Below are positions 8,033 to 13,841 of a stretch of 26,085 bases of DNA, one piece after another. The position numbers and the translations under genes are program-made. Origin of the DNA: a virus; the IMG/VR virus record IMGVR_UViG_3300049810_002189, positions 1 through 26,085 of that record. One strand, 5' to 3'. The notes under the pieces were generated by a model. It was not told where the DNA came from. It ran no database searches and saw only the letters and a program-made list of their open reading frames with translations. Numbering within the stretch: the stretch's first letter is position 1; each line of letters starts with the position of its first letter.

Positions 8033-8868
8033 TTTGTATTCCTTACTAGTTCTTCGGCCATTTCGCCCCACATTCTTCCTGCTCTTGGGCCACCGTTTGC
8101 TTTACCGTCGCTTTCACCTGGTATCTTAATCCACAAAAAGGCATCGCATTTTTCTAATCCTGTATTGCATGTAGGTTGTTCACCTAATGCTCTACCTGGT
8201 GGATTACACCAATCGTTGCCATGTGGACCATTGCCGTTACGACTAGTATCTATAACATAATAATCTTGTGGTCTAAGTTCGCATATTTTGTTTGCCCACT
8301 TTGCCGACTCTATTGTTGTTCTATAGTTACTTACATTAACACTAAACCCTCTTACTTTAGTATTGGTAACTTTATTTAAAAATTGATTTACTTCTTCTGG
8401 ACTTAACCAATTGCTATGCCCTACATCTATATACACAATAGCATTAGTTTGTGTTAAAATTTCTAATGCCTGTTTGATTAATTTTATTCTACTGTTTGCT
8501 TCTCCTTTTTCTAAATGAGTTAAATGAGGTATAGCATCAGGTTCAAAAATTACAATTGGCTTGTTTTTGCCTATGCCATTAGCAAAATCTTGTATAAATT
8601 CTAAGTACTCGTCATGTGTTTGAGCACCACCTTTGCTGTATTGACCTATATCCCTATTAGGCATATTATACACTACTAGCACAGGCATTTTGTCGCTACT
8701 GCGTTTGAATAATCTGCGTAAACTTTTATCTAATCCTTTTATAGGTTTAGCACTACGATTACCGTACCATAGACTTAATGGGTGTTTAAAAATTTCTTTT
8801 GAAAGCGGATACTTGTCTTGGTAATCTTTAACTCGATTCCAATCAAAAACCCAAAAAGGATAATTCAT
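8023..8868 (-). CDS. Glycoside hydrolase family 6 (cellulase-like) enzyme
   Basis: A 281-residue protein matching GH6 endoglucanases/cellobiohydrolases along its length. It has PLSLWYG (31-36), VVYNMPNRD (65-73), IVIFEPDAIPHL (105-116), VYIDVGHSNWL (145-155), GFSVNVSNY (174-182), VIDTSRNGNGPHG (205-217), WCNPPGRALG (220-229), CNTGLEKCDAFLWIKIPGESDG (234-255). Compared with Trichoderma Cel6A, D73, D111 (general acid) and D254 (proposed base) are all kept. GH6 enzymes invert the anomeric carbon and cut beta-1,4-glucan. There is no signal peptide and no carbohydrate-binding domain, so it would act in the cytoplasm, in the virion or after lysis. It lies between a methyltransferase gene and two oxygenase genes in a late operon, with a two-base gap upstream. 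True substrate unknown. Confidence 0.93.
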   Translation of the reverse strand: MNYPFWVFDWNRVKDYQDKYPLSKEIFKHPLSLWYGNRSAKPIKGLDKSLRRLFKRSSDKMPVLVVYNMPNRDIGQYSKGGAQTHDEYLEFIQDFANGIGKNKPIVIFEPDAIPHLTHLEKGEANSRIKLIKQALEILTQTNAIVYIDVGHSNWLSPEEVNQFLNKVTNTKVRGFSVNVSNYRTTIESAKWANKICELRPQDYYVIDTSRNGNGPHGNDWCNPPGRALGEQPTCNTGLEKCDAFLWIKIPGESDGKANGGPRAGRMWGEMAEELVRNTKWI

Positions 8869-8870
8869 TA

Positions 8871-9440
8871 TTATACGGTCCTATAAGGTTTATAATACCA
8901 AACACTATCATCCAGTGTCCATACAGCCAATTTATTATTCACAGCAAATTCAGTAATTGCTTTTGTACATGAAGAATAACCATAATCGTGACCTGCTAAA
9001 ATACCGTTTGGTTTTAAATACTTATAATATTTAATCAGTTCTCCTCTAACATTATTATAAGTATGGTCTCCATCTAAAAATATAAAATCAAACTTTACGT
9101 CAAACTCTGCATTCAAAGAGTGGTCGTTATACATATATACATTTTTTAGATGGCTAGTGTGCCCTCTCCATGAGTCCTTATCGGACTCTATTCTTTCGTT
9201 TATTCTTTGCCTTTTGCATCCTTGTAAGTAACTGTCATGTACTTCATTTGCCCAAATATCGACACAATATAAGTTACATGTAGGATTTGCTTCTTTTATT
9301 GTACATGTAGTGCTACCAAGAAAACACCCTATTTCTAATATGTTACTATTTTCAGGTGTAGTAGATACTATGTTAAAAATTGACTCTAAGTCAGATGTTG
9401 ACATTAAACTAGGAATGTCGTATATGTATTTAGGAATCAT
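8871..9440 (-). CDS. Class I SAM-dependent methyltransferase (Methyltransf_24 type)
   Basis: A 189-residue protein. SAM motif I is ILEIGCFLGSTT (34-45), strand 2 ends at LYCVDIW (57-63), and FDFIFLDGDHTYNNVRGEL (117-135) is the typical metal/substrate region of this family. It is followed by YLKPNGILAGHDYG (141-154), as in cephalosporin-hydroxylase/O-methyltransferase-like enzymes and capsule- or glycan-linked methylases. A sugar or small hydroxylated molecule is a reasonable substrate guess. The ATG overlaps the stop of the peptide deformylase gene by four bases and the GH6 gene starts two bases after its stop, so all three are co-translated. Confidence 0.85.
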   Translation of the reverse strand: MIPKYIYDIPSLMSTSDLESIFNIVSTTPENSNILEIGCFLGSTTCTIKEANPTCNLYCVDIWANEVHDSYLQGCKRQRINERIESDKDSWRGHTSHLKNVYMYNDHSLNAEFDVKFDFIFLDGDHTYNNVRGELIKYYKYLKPNGILAGHDYGYSSCTKAITEFAVNNKLAVWTLDDSVWYYKPYRTV

Positions 9441-9991
9441 ACACGATTAACTGATCTTTTCATCTTAGAATACTTTTTAATCAGTTTATCTCTTTTCTTT
9501 AATGCTCGTTGTAATTTGAAATCGCTTACATAAGTAAGATTTAGTATGCCATGCAGATGATCTGTTTCGTGCTGAAAGCAACGAGAATCCATGCCAAAAA
9601 GTTCCATGCTTTGCTCTTCACCTTTTCTATTTTGAAAAGTTACTTGTACGCCTTCTGGTCTAGTTATATGGAAAAACAATCCTGGGAATGTTAGACAGCC
9701 TTCTTCTAATGTAATAAGTTCTTCTGACACATTTACTATTTTAGGATTGTATACTGCAATATTTCCTTCTGTGCTGTGTCTCATTACAAACATTTTTACT
9801 GGATTGCCCAGTTGCGGTGCGGCCAACCCTATCCCTAATCTTTCATGCATTAGTGTAAACATTTCTTGCTCGACTGTTTGCCACACTATGTCTGTGCTTA
9901 ATGGATCAATTGTGCATTCATTTCTTAATGCTGGGTGTTTTGGATCTACTAGTGTGGTATTCCACTTGTTTGCAAATTCTATCTTAGCCAT
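9437..9991 (-). CDS. def: Peptide deformylase
   Basis: A 184-residue protein with all three deformylase motifs: GIGLAAPQ (53-60), EEGCL (96-100; metal ligand C99) and QHETDH (140-145; ligands H141 and H145, catalytic E142). It removes the N-terminal formyl group from new proteins. Phage deformylases are known from cyanophages, where they are proposed to aid turnover or assembly of particular host or phage proteins. Its length and C-terminal basic tail are like full-size bacterial enzymes. It starts 13 bases inside the end of the GGCT-like gene and overlaps the next gene by ATGA. Confidence 0.95.
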   Translation of the reverse strand: MAKIEFANKWNTTLVDPKHPALRNECTIDPLSTDIVWQTVEQEMFTLMHERLGIGLAAPQLGNPVKMFVMRHSTEGNIAVYNPKIVNVSEELITLEEGCLTFPGLFFHITRPEGVQVTFQNRKGEEQSMELFGMDSRCFQHETDHLHGILNLTYVSDFKLQRALKKRDKLIKKYSKMKRSVNRV

Positions 9992-10416
9992 GTTAATGTA
10001 TTATTTTTGAATGTAATTTGGTCGCTATCGTTATGGTCTGGATATTCCTCAGCATAATATGGATCTAAATGATAAATGAATGCTTTGCCTTCTGTGGTAT
10101 TTACTAAGTCTCTGTGATAAAAGTTTTTTGCTCTGTCACCTTGGTGTCCTTCTATCATATCACAGTATTTTAAAAAGTCATCACCACCTTCATACACTTC
10201 GCCGTATATGTCGTTTTTACCGTTTATAATGACACCTGGAAATGCACCTAAATCTACCATTGAAAACTTTGCGTCTGTGGTGACTGCTTTGCCTATAAAC
10301 TCTTTTTCAATTTCATGAGATGTATCATAAAAATCGTGTATAGGTTGATCAAGGCCTCTTACACCAGTTGATTTTAGTGTGCCGTAAACAAATATTTTAT
10401 GTCTTTTTTCTTCCAT
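9979..10416 (-). CDS. Gamma-glutamylcyclotransferase-like (AIG2/GGCT) protein
   Basis: A 145-residue protein with the family substrate loop FVYGTLKS (9-16), GAFPGVI (58-63), YGEVYE (71-76) and CDMIEGH (85-91). E89 sits at the catalytic Glu position of the GGCT fold, followed by FYHRDLV (99-105). Enzymes of this fold form 5-oxoproline from gamma-glutamyl compounds; many phage and bacterial members are uncharacterised. It is the first gene of the late seven-gene operon. TATAAATA at 10435-10442 lies 18 bases before its ATG, so unlike many genes here its mRNA would have a short leader. Confidence 0.85.
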   Translation of the reverse strand: MEEKRHKIFVYGTLKSTGVRGLDQPIHDFYDTSHEIEKEFIGKAVTTDAKFSMVDLGAFPGVIINGKNDIYGEVYEGGDDFLKYCDMIEGHQGDRAKNFYHRDLVNTTEGKAFIYHLDPYYAEEYPDHNDSDQITFKNNTLTWLR

Positions 10417-10429
10417 AATAACCTATTAT

Positions 10430-10461
10430 ACAACTATTTATAGTAGTTGTCAACTATTTAT
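10430..10461 (-). promoter_or_regulatory. Tandem late promoter boxes with direct and inverted repeat
   Basis: Two copies of CAACTATTTAT (plus strand, 10431-10441 and 10451-10461) lie exactly 20 bases apart. On the minus strand they read as TATAAATA (10435-10442) and ATAAATA (10455-10461), upstream of the GGCT-like gene. ACAACTA at 10430-10436 pairs with TAGTTGT at 10444-10450, so the proximal box can sit in a hairpin. The distal box contains the stop codon of the bL33-like gene. Confidence 0.6.
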
Positions 10462-10661
10462 TTACTATGAGGGGGAAGTTTTGCTTCAACAAAATACTCA
10501 TGAATTCTCTTTACAGGATTGTATTTTTTAAGTTTTAATTTCCTGTTTTCTATTACAAGTGCTTTTGTTTTTACTGCGGTGTAATGAAAAGTATGATGAT
10601 CCCTAGTTTCGCCTTCTGGAATTAAGTATACAATAGTTCTTCTTTTATCTTTCTTTGCCAT
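10458..10661 (-). CDS. rpmG: Ribosomal protein bL33 homologue
   Basis: A 67-residue, strongly basic protein. After a short N-terminal stretch beginning MAKKDKRRTIVYL, the segment HYTAVKTKA, then RKLKLKKYNPVKRIHEYFVEAKLP (from residue 40) aligns with bacterial bL33. The E. coli counterpart reads FYTTTKNKR, then [22 protein letters not shown]. It is the Cys-free form and is longer than E. coli bL33 (67 versus 55), with an insertion of about five residues near position 18-24 and a longer tail. bL33 lies near the ribosomal E site. A phage copy could replace or compete with the host protein; that is inference. The ATG is five bases from TATAAATA. Other possibility: an unrelated small basic protein. 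Confidence 0.75.
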   Translation of the reverse strand: MAKKDKRRTIVYLIPEGETRDHHTFHYTAVKTKALVIENRKLKLKKYNPVKRIHEYFVEAKLPPHSK

Positions 10662-10666
10662 GCTAC

Positions 10667-10674
10667 TATTTATA
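10667..10674 (-). promoter_or_regulatory. T4-type late promoter box, predicted leaderless
   Basis: The perfect T4 late consensus TATAAATA is followed by GTAGC and the ATG of the bL33-like gene. The box contains the TAA stop (10670-10672) of the upstream glycosyltransferase gene. Confidence 0.8.
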
Positions 10675-11488
10675 AACCTGAGCCTAATCCTACTGATTCT
10701 TCTCTAATTTTTCTCCAATCTTCAAACGGGTCTATTTCTCCTGCTTTTACTTTATCAAAATAATCGCTTGTTTCTGTTTGTCCAATTCTATTACAGAACC
10801 ATGCCATTTTATGTATAATTGCATCTCGTACTCTGATATTTTTTTCACTCATTAAGTCATCTGGATCTTGCGGATTACCTTCTGCATATTCTCTACTTCT
10901 AAATATGTCATCATCATTATTACCTGTTAAATCAAATCTATCATGTAATACATCAACAGGTATGTCATTGATTATTCCTAGCGGTTTAGCAATTAAATTT
11001 AACCATGCATCATTTTGTGCATTCATACTAAAGTTTCCAATTAGCCTACACCAATCTGTAGGTATTACAGGAAAAAGTGCGTATGGATGTTTATGATTTA
11101 CTTGATTAAATTTTAATAATGTAAACTTGTCATCATACTTGCCTATTTCTAAGTCCCAATCTTTAGTTTGCATAATTGCGTCATCATTCCACAGCATTAG
11201 CCATTCGCCACTTGCTTGGCTCCATAGTTGATTCATGTATTGATGTAGATTTTTATATCCAAGTCTTTCAAAAAGAACGGCTTGTACATCTACATTATAC
11301 TCGTCTTGCATTTTATTTTGAAAGTCGTCTGACTGCACAAAGTCTAATGTTTCTTGATCATCGTTATCGATGCCAAGCATAATCTCAACATTGTCTGTGT
11401 TGCTTACGTTTGATAATAAACTATCAATACTTTTATCTAAAAGTTCTGTTCTTTGTCTGGTTGCTAATAATACACTTATCTTTTTCAT
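10670..11488 (-). CDS. Glycosyltransferase, GT-A fold (GT2-like)
   Basis: A 272-residue protein. The N-terminus ISVLLATRQRTELLDKSIDS is the nucleotide-sugar-binding start of GT-A enzymes. GEWLMLWNDDAIM (94-106) holds a DxD-like acidic site (D102/D103) that would bind the metal and UDP- or GDP-sugar. The later DWCRLIGNFSMNAQNDAWL resembles the acceptor-side segment. Acceptor unknown: phage DNA, virion protein or host glycan are all possible. It overlaps the upstream glycosyltransferase gene by four bases, so the two are made together from the promoter near 12600. Confidence 0.8.
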   Translation of the reverse strand: MKKISVLLATRQRTELLDKSIDSLLSNVSNTDNVEIMLGIDNDDQETLDFVQSDDFQNKMQDEYNVDVQAVLFERLGYKNLHQYMNQLWSQASGEWLMLWNDDAIMQTKDWDLEIGKYDDKFTLLKFNQVNHKHPYALFPVIPTDWCRLIGNFSMNAQNDAWLNLIAKPLGIINDIPVDVLHDRFDLTGNNDDDIFRSREYAEGNPQDPDDLMSEKNIRVRDAIIHKMAWFCNRIGQTETSDYFDKVKAGEIDPFEDWRKIREESVGLGSGL

Positions 11489-12570
11489 TTCTTTTTACTT
11501 ATCTGTATGGATTTTTGTGGTTGTTCTTGTGGTTCTTCTTGTACTTGATCTGATGCACCAATAACAAATGGTCTTTCATCAGGTGACACATATTCGGATT
11601 GTACTCTTGCTTCACCTGTAAGCATTTTTCTAACATTACCATTGAATGTGTAATGCCCAACATGGTTAAGACTTACTCTAGGATCTAACCAAATGTCTCC
11701 GCCCATATCCTGCCAACGTCTGCAGAATGTATAGTCCTCAGATAGATATCTTCTAGTTTCTGGGTCAATAATACAATCAAATAATGCGTACATAAAAGGC
11801 TCAAACTTATTATCAATGTTTAAATCATTGTTGTATTTTGTTTCAGGTAATTTATCAAACATCTCCTGTATGACTTCTTTTTTGATAGTCATAAATCCTG
11901 TACCGCCATCGAGCAATTTAATTAGGTTATCTTTAATTTGCACAGAAGGTATCCTATTACCGTCTTCGTCTTCTTGGAATGCAAAATTAGTAACATAGTT
12001 AGAACTATGCCCTTCGATTGTTTCTGGGGTTTCATTTAATCCGGGTGTTCTTGCGGCTTGTAATATACTATCCCAGTTAAGTGCTTTCTTAGGATATGCA
12101 CCAACAATAATGGGTTTGTCGTATGCTAACATTCTTAGTACATCTTCAGGATTAAATTCTATGTCAGCATCAATAAACATCAGGTGTGTTGCATCTTTGT
12201 TTTCCATAAAGAAACTTACAAGTGTGTTTCTGCCTCTTGTAATTAAACTTTCGTTTGCTAGTGTGCTTAATGTAAACTTAACACCAAATCTGTTCATTAA
12301 CAAAATTAATCTAACCATGCTTCTTAAATATGGTTCTGTTACTTGACCACCGTAACAAGGTGTTGCTATAAACAGATGTTTGTCTTCAAAATTTTGTACT
12401 GGGATTTCTATTTTTCTTTCTAGTAAGTTGAATAGTGTTTCCTGCTCTGCCATTTGCTGAGGCGAAAGATTTTCATTTACTACTGACTCAACCTGCTGTG
12501 AACCTTTAATGGTATTTTGTGCTTTTGCTGGATCGTATTTTTTATTTCTGGACTTTTTATTTCGTGCCAT
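11485..12570 (-). CDS. Glycosyltransferase-like, GT-A fold with DxD
   Basis: A 361-residue protein. A basic, likely disordered N-terminus (1-60) precedes the domain starting LFIATPCYGGQVTEPY (66-81). ESLITRGRNTLV (107-118) and MFIDADIEF (131-139, DxD at D134/D136) are typical of cyanophage glycosyltransferase-like proteins. GGTGFMTIKKEV and EDYTFCRRW further on complete a GT-A pattern. The C-terminus is Gln/Lys rich. The acceptor is unknown. AGGA lies about seven bases before the ATG and an ATAAATA box 29 bases upstream, so this late mRNA has a normal leader. It forms a two-gene unit with the next glycosyltransferase. Confidence 0.8.
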   Translation of the reverse strand: MARNKKSRNKKYDPAKAQNTIKGSQQVESVVNENLSPQQMAEQETLFNLLERKIEIPVQNFEDKHLFIATPCYGGQVTEPYLRSMVRLILLMNRFGVKFTLSTLANESLITRGRNTLVSFFMENKDATHLMFIDADIEFNPEDVLRMLAYDKPIIVGAYPKKALNWDSILQAARTPGLNETPETIEGHSSNYVTNFAFQEDEDGNRIPSVQIKDNLIKLLDGGTGFMTIKKEVIQEMFDKLPETKYNNDLNIDNKFEPFMYALFDCIIDPETRRYLSEDYTFCRRWQDMGGDIWLDPRVSLNHVGHYTFNGNVRKMLTGEARVQSEYVSPDERPFVIGASDQVQEEPQEQPQKSIQISKKK

Positions 12571-12599
12571 TTGTATTCCTGTTATATGTGTGTCGCATT

Positions 12600-12606
12600 T
12601 ATTTAT
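12600..12606 (-). promoter_or_regulatory. T4-type late promoter box with leader and ribosome binding site
   Basis: ATAAATA on the minus strand lies between the 3' end of the tRNA and the glycosyltransferase gene at 12570. The 29-base spacer contains AGGA before the ATG, so this is the leadered form of promoter. Confidence 0.55.
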
Positions 12607-12611
12607 TAAAA

Positions 12612-12686
12612 TGGAGCCACCGGTCAGACTCGAACTGACGACCTACTGATTACAAATCAGTTACTCTACCACTGAGTTACGGTGGC
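12612..12686 (-). tRNA. tRNA-Thr (anticodon UGU)
   Basis: The minus-strand sequence folds as a full cloverleaf. The acceptor GCCACCG pairs with CGGTGGC. The D arm contains CTCAGTGGTAGAG. The anticodon stem ACTGA/TCAGT encloses loop TTTGTAA with anticodon UGU (reads ACA). The T arm GTCAG/CTGAC has loop TTCGAGT. The discriminator base is U and the 3' CCA is encoded. ACA is a common Thr codon in AT-rich genes, so it may support translation of phage proteins. GTAAATA at 12698-12704 upstream is a weak late-box-like match. Confidence 0.95.
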
Positions 12687-12719
12687 TATCTTAATAGTAT
12701 TTACTTAGGGAAGGAAGAC

Positions 12720-12881
12720 TTATTCAGGTCTTTTGGATACAAACTTGTTAAGTTTTTCTGCTTCTTCAATAACCTCTTCTGCCGTTGGCATGTACTCAGG
12801 TTTGTTTGCTTTTGCTTGAAGAATGAGTCTAGCCTCTTGGATAAGTTCTAGACGGATTTCATAAGGTGTTTTGTTTGACAT
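12720..12881 (-). CDS. Small conserved-looking phage protein, unknown
   Basis: A 53-residue protein, MSNKTPYEIR at its start and ending VSKRPE. It is amphipathic and helical: EIRLELIQEARLILQAK, then AEEVIEEAEKLNKFV. I recall similar short proteins in cyanophage genomes (PYEIRLELL...EDVIETAEKLN type), always of unknown function. The ATG at 12881 has a weak AAAGAA upstream. It lies between the tRNA and another small gene on the same strand. The codon pattern and the family-like ends support a real gene. Confidence 0.75.
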   Translation of the reverse strand: MSNKTPYEIRLELIQEARLILQAKANKPEYMPTAEEVIEEAEKLNKFVSKRPE

Positions 12882-12920
12882 ATATTTCTTTACTATGTTA
12901 ATTTGTTACTTGTATTTACC

Positions 12921-13067
12921 TTATTTACTAGATAAATCGTCGTTATACTTTTGCTTTCTGGGAATGGTTTTTGTCTTGTCTTGCTGGACTTTATGACCGT
13001 AGGGAGTGTCGTGTGTAAAGAGTTCACGATGCGATCTAGTTTTCGGAATTGACTTTTTCTTTTTCAT
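12921..13067 (-). CDS. Small basic phage protein, unknown
   Basis: A 48-residue, Lys/Arg-rich protein starting MKKKKSIPKTRSHRELFTHD and containing TPYGHKVQQDK, with a polar C-terminus. No membrane segment. The basic composition suggests nucleic acid or ribosome binding, which is inference. Its ATG lies five bases after ATAAATA with no ribosome binding site, the same arrangement as at seven other genes here. This supports the start and the reality of the gene. Confidence 0.7.
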   Translation of the reverse strand: MKKKKSIPKTRSHRELFTHDTPYGHKVQQDKTKTIPRKQKYNDDLSSK

Positions 13068-13072
13068 AACTG

Positions 13073-13079
13073 TATTTAT
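13073..13079 (-). promoter_or_regulatory. T4-type late promoter box, predicted leaderless
   Basis: ATAAATA on the minus strand is followed by CAGTT and the ATG at 13067. The box overlaps by one base the TAA stop (13079-13081) of the upstream small membrane protein gene. Confidence 0.7.
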
Positions 13080-13246
13080 TATACAGTAATAATCAAACTT
13101 GTCAAGAGCAATAATAAACTTACTGTACCTAGAAAGAAAAATGCTACTAGTAGTGCAAACCAGATAATTGCTAAAGGTTTAATTTCAAATTTGCCGTCAG
13201 TCTTTTTACCAACGCCTATAACGGCCTTAATTGCGTTATTGATCAA
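13079..13246 (-). CDS. Small membrane protein, 55 residues, TTG start
   Basis: Starting at TTG (13246), which overlaps the TGA stop of the upstream gene (TTGA, 13243-13246), the protein reads INNAIKAVIGVGKKTDGKF. One long hydrophobic stretch follows (about 24-54: PLAIIWFALLVAFFFLG, then TVSLLLLLTSLIITV), long enough for one membrane span and possibly two. Coupled translation fits the overlap. The frame stays open a little upstream but has no ATG or GTG there, so the start is uncertain. Function unknown. Confidence 0.55.
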   Translation of the reverse strand: MINNAIKAVIGVGKKTDGKFEIKPLAIIWFALLVAFFFLGTVSLLLLLTSLIITV

Positions 13247-13434
13247 AAGAAAAATGTGTTTAAATACATTACTGCTAACATCATGCCAAATACTACAACC
13301 TGTATGACTGCTGGTATGACAACAAACATTTTCATTACGTCAAAGTTTCCTGTCATAAAGAAATCTTCTCCATTCTGCCAGTTGTGGACTTCTTCGGGTG
13401 TTGCGTTTTTTATTTGTAAGGTATTGGTGTCCAT
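13243..13434 (-). CDS. Small single-span membrane protein
   Basis: A 63-residue protein: a polar N-terminus (MDTNTLQIKNATPEEVHNWQ, about 1-30), then a hydrophobic segment FVVIPAVIQVVVFGMMLAVMY from about residue 37, ending in FFF. This suggests an N-out or N-in single-span protein. Phage proteins of this shape include holins, antiholins and host-membrane modulators, but no family is recognised. It shares TTGA with the next small membrane gene, so the two are probably translated together. Confidence 0.65.
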   Translation of the reverse strand: MDTNTLQIKNATPEEVHNWQNGEDFFMTGNFDVMKMFVVIPAVIQVVVFGMMLAVMYLNTFFF

Positions 13435-13473
13435 GGTGCTATCCAGTATTTGTAAATTGTTTTTAAAAGACGG

Positions 13474-13602
13474 TTAGTGGTCATTCTTAGGTTCCAAATA
13501 ATAAGGTGAATTATTGACATCTCGTAATCCACGTAAAATGCCTGCTATGTTATCAGTTTGTGCGGCGAACAGTAACATCATGTAACATAAAGCATATTTC
13601 AT
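13474..13602 (-). CDS. Very small protein with hydrophobic N-terminus
   Basis: A 42-residue protein from the ATG at 13602. The N-terminus KYALCYMMLLFAAQT is hydrophobic, like a short signal or anchor, and is followed by a polar tail with GILRGLRDVNNSPYYLEP. The ATG overlaps the TGA of the 28-residue gene upstream (ATGA, 13599-13602), which supports both. A longer reading to 13731 in this frame is possible but overlaps the upstream gene completely. Function unknown. Confidence 0.5.
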   Translation of the reverse strand: MKYALCYMMLLFAAQTDNIAGILRGLRDVNNSPYYLEPKNDH

Positions 13603-13685
13603 GTTGCTGGTGTTAGGGCAAGAATACTTATAAAAAATATTGATGCTAGTGTAAATAATTCTGCTTTGTCTCTTAAGTCTTCCAT
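13599..13685 (-). CDS. Tiny membrane peptide, 28 residues
   Basis: The frame reads MEDLRDKAELFTLASIFFIS and ends ILALTPAT: a charged N-terminus and one hydrophobic helix. Its stop shares ATGA with the next small gene. There is no clear ribosome binding site. Its size makes the call uncertain, but the amphipathic-then-hydrophobic layout and the ATGA coupling suggest a real gene. It overlaps an alternative longer frame for the next gene, and only one of the two readings can be correct. Confidence 0.45.
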   Translation of the reverse strand: MEDLRDKAELFTLASIFFISILALTPAT

Positions 13686-13841
13686 CTTTGTCTGTTGTAT
13701 ATGCCCATAAATAGGATATTACAACATACAACCTAGCATGTTATTAAAATTTTATCTTGAATGTGGGCAAAAATAATATAAAAGTAATTTATATTCTCTT
13801 ATACAGTCTATTTATATTATGATATAGATTCAGTAGGGGTT
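13686..13841 (-). other. Very AT-rich intergenic leader with late box
   Basis: This 156-base gap between the radical SAM gene and the small membrane genes holds a perfect minus-strand TATAAATA at 13809-13816. A transcript from it would have a leader of about 120 bases before the ATG at 13685, far longer than elsewhere here, including a possible seven-codon mini-frame (ATG CTA GGT TGT ATG TTG TAA). I see no clear terminator hairpin or tRNA. Confidence 0.5.

Noticed and set aside
8033-8071. Longer N-terminus of the oxygenase-like gene at 7454-8032
   Set aside because: It lies in the 3' end of the GH6 gene, and ATG 8032 has an AAGGAA site upstream.
13603-13731. Longer N-terminus of the 42-residue gene
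   Set aside because: It runs over the whole 28-residue gene, whose stop shares ATGA with the shorter start; the two readings are exclusive and the shorter one fits coupling better, but this is not certain.
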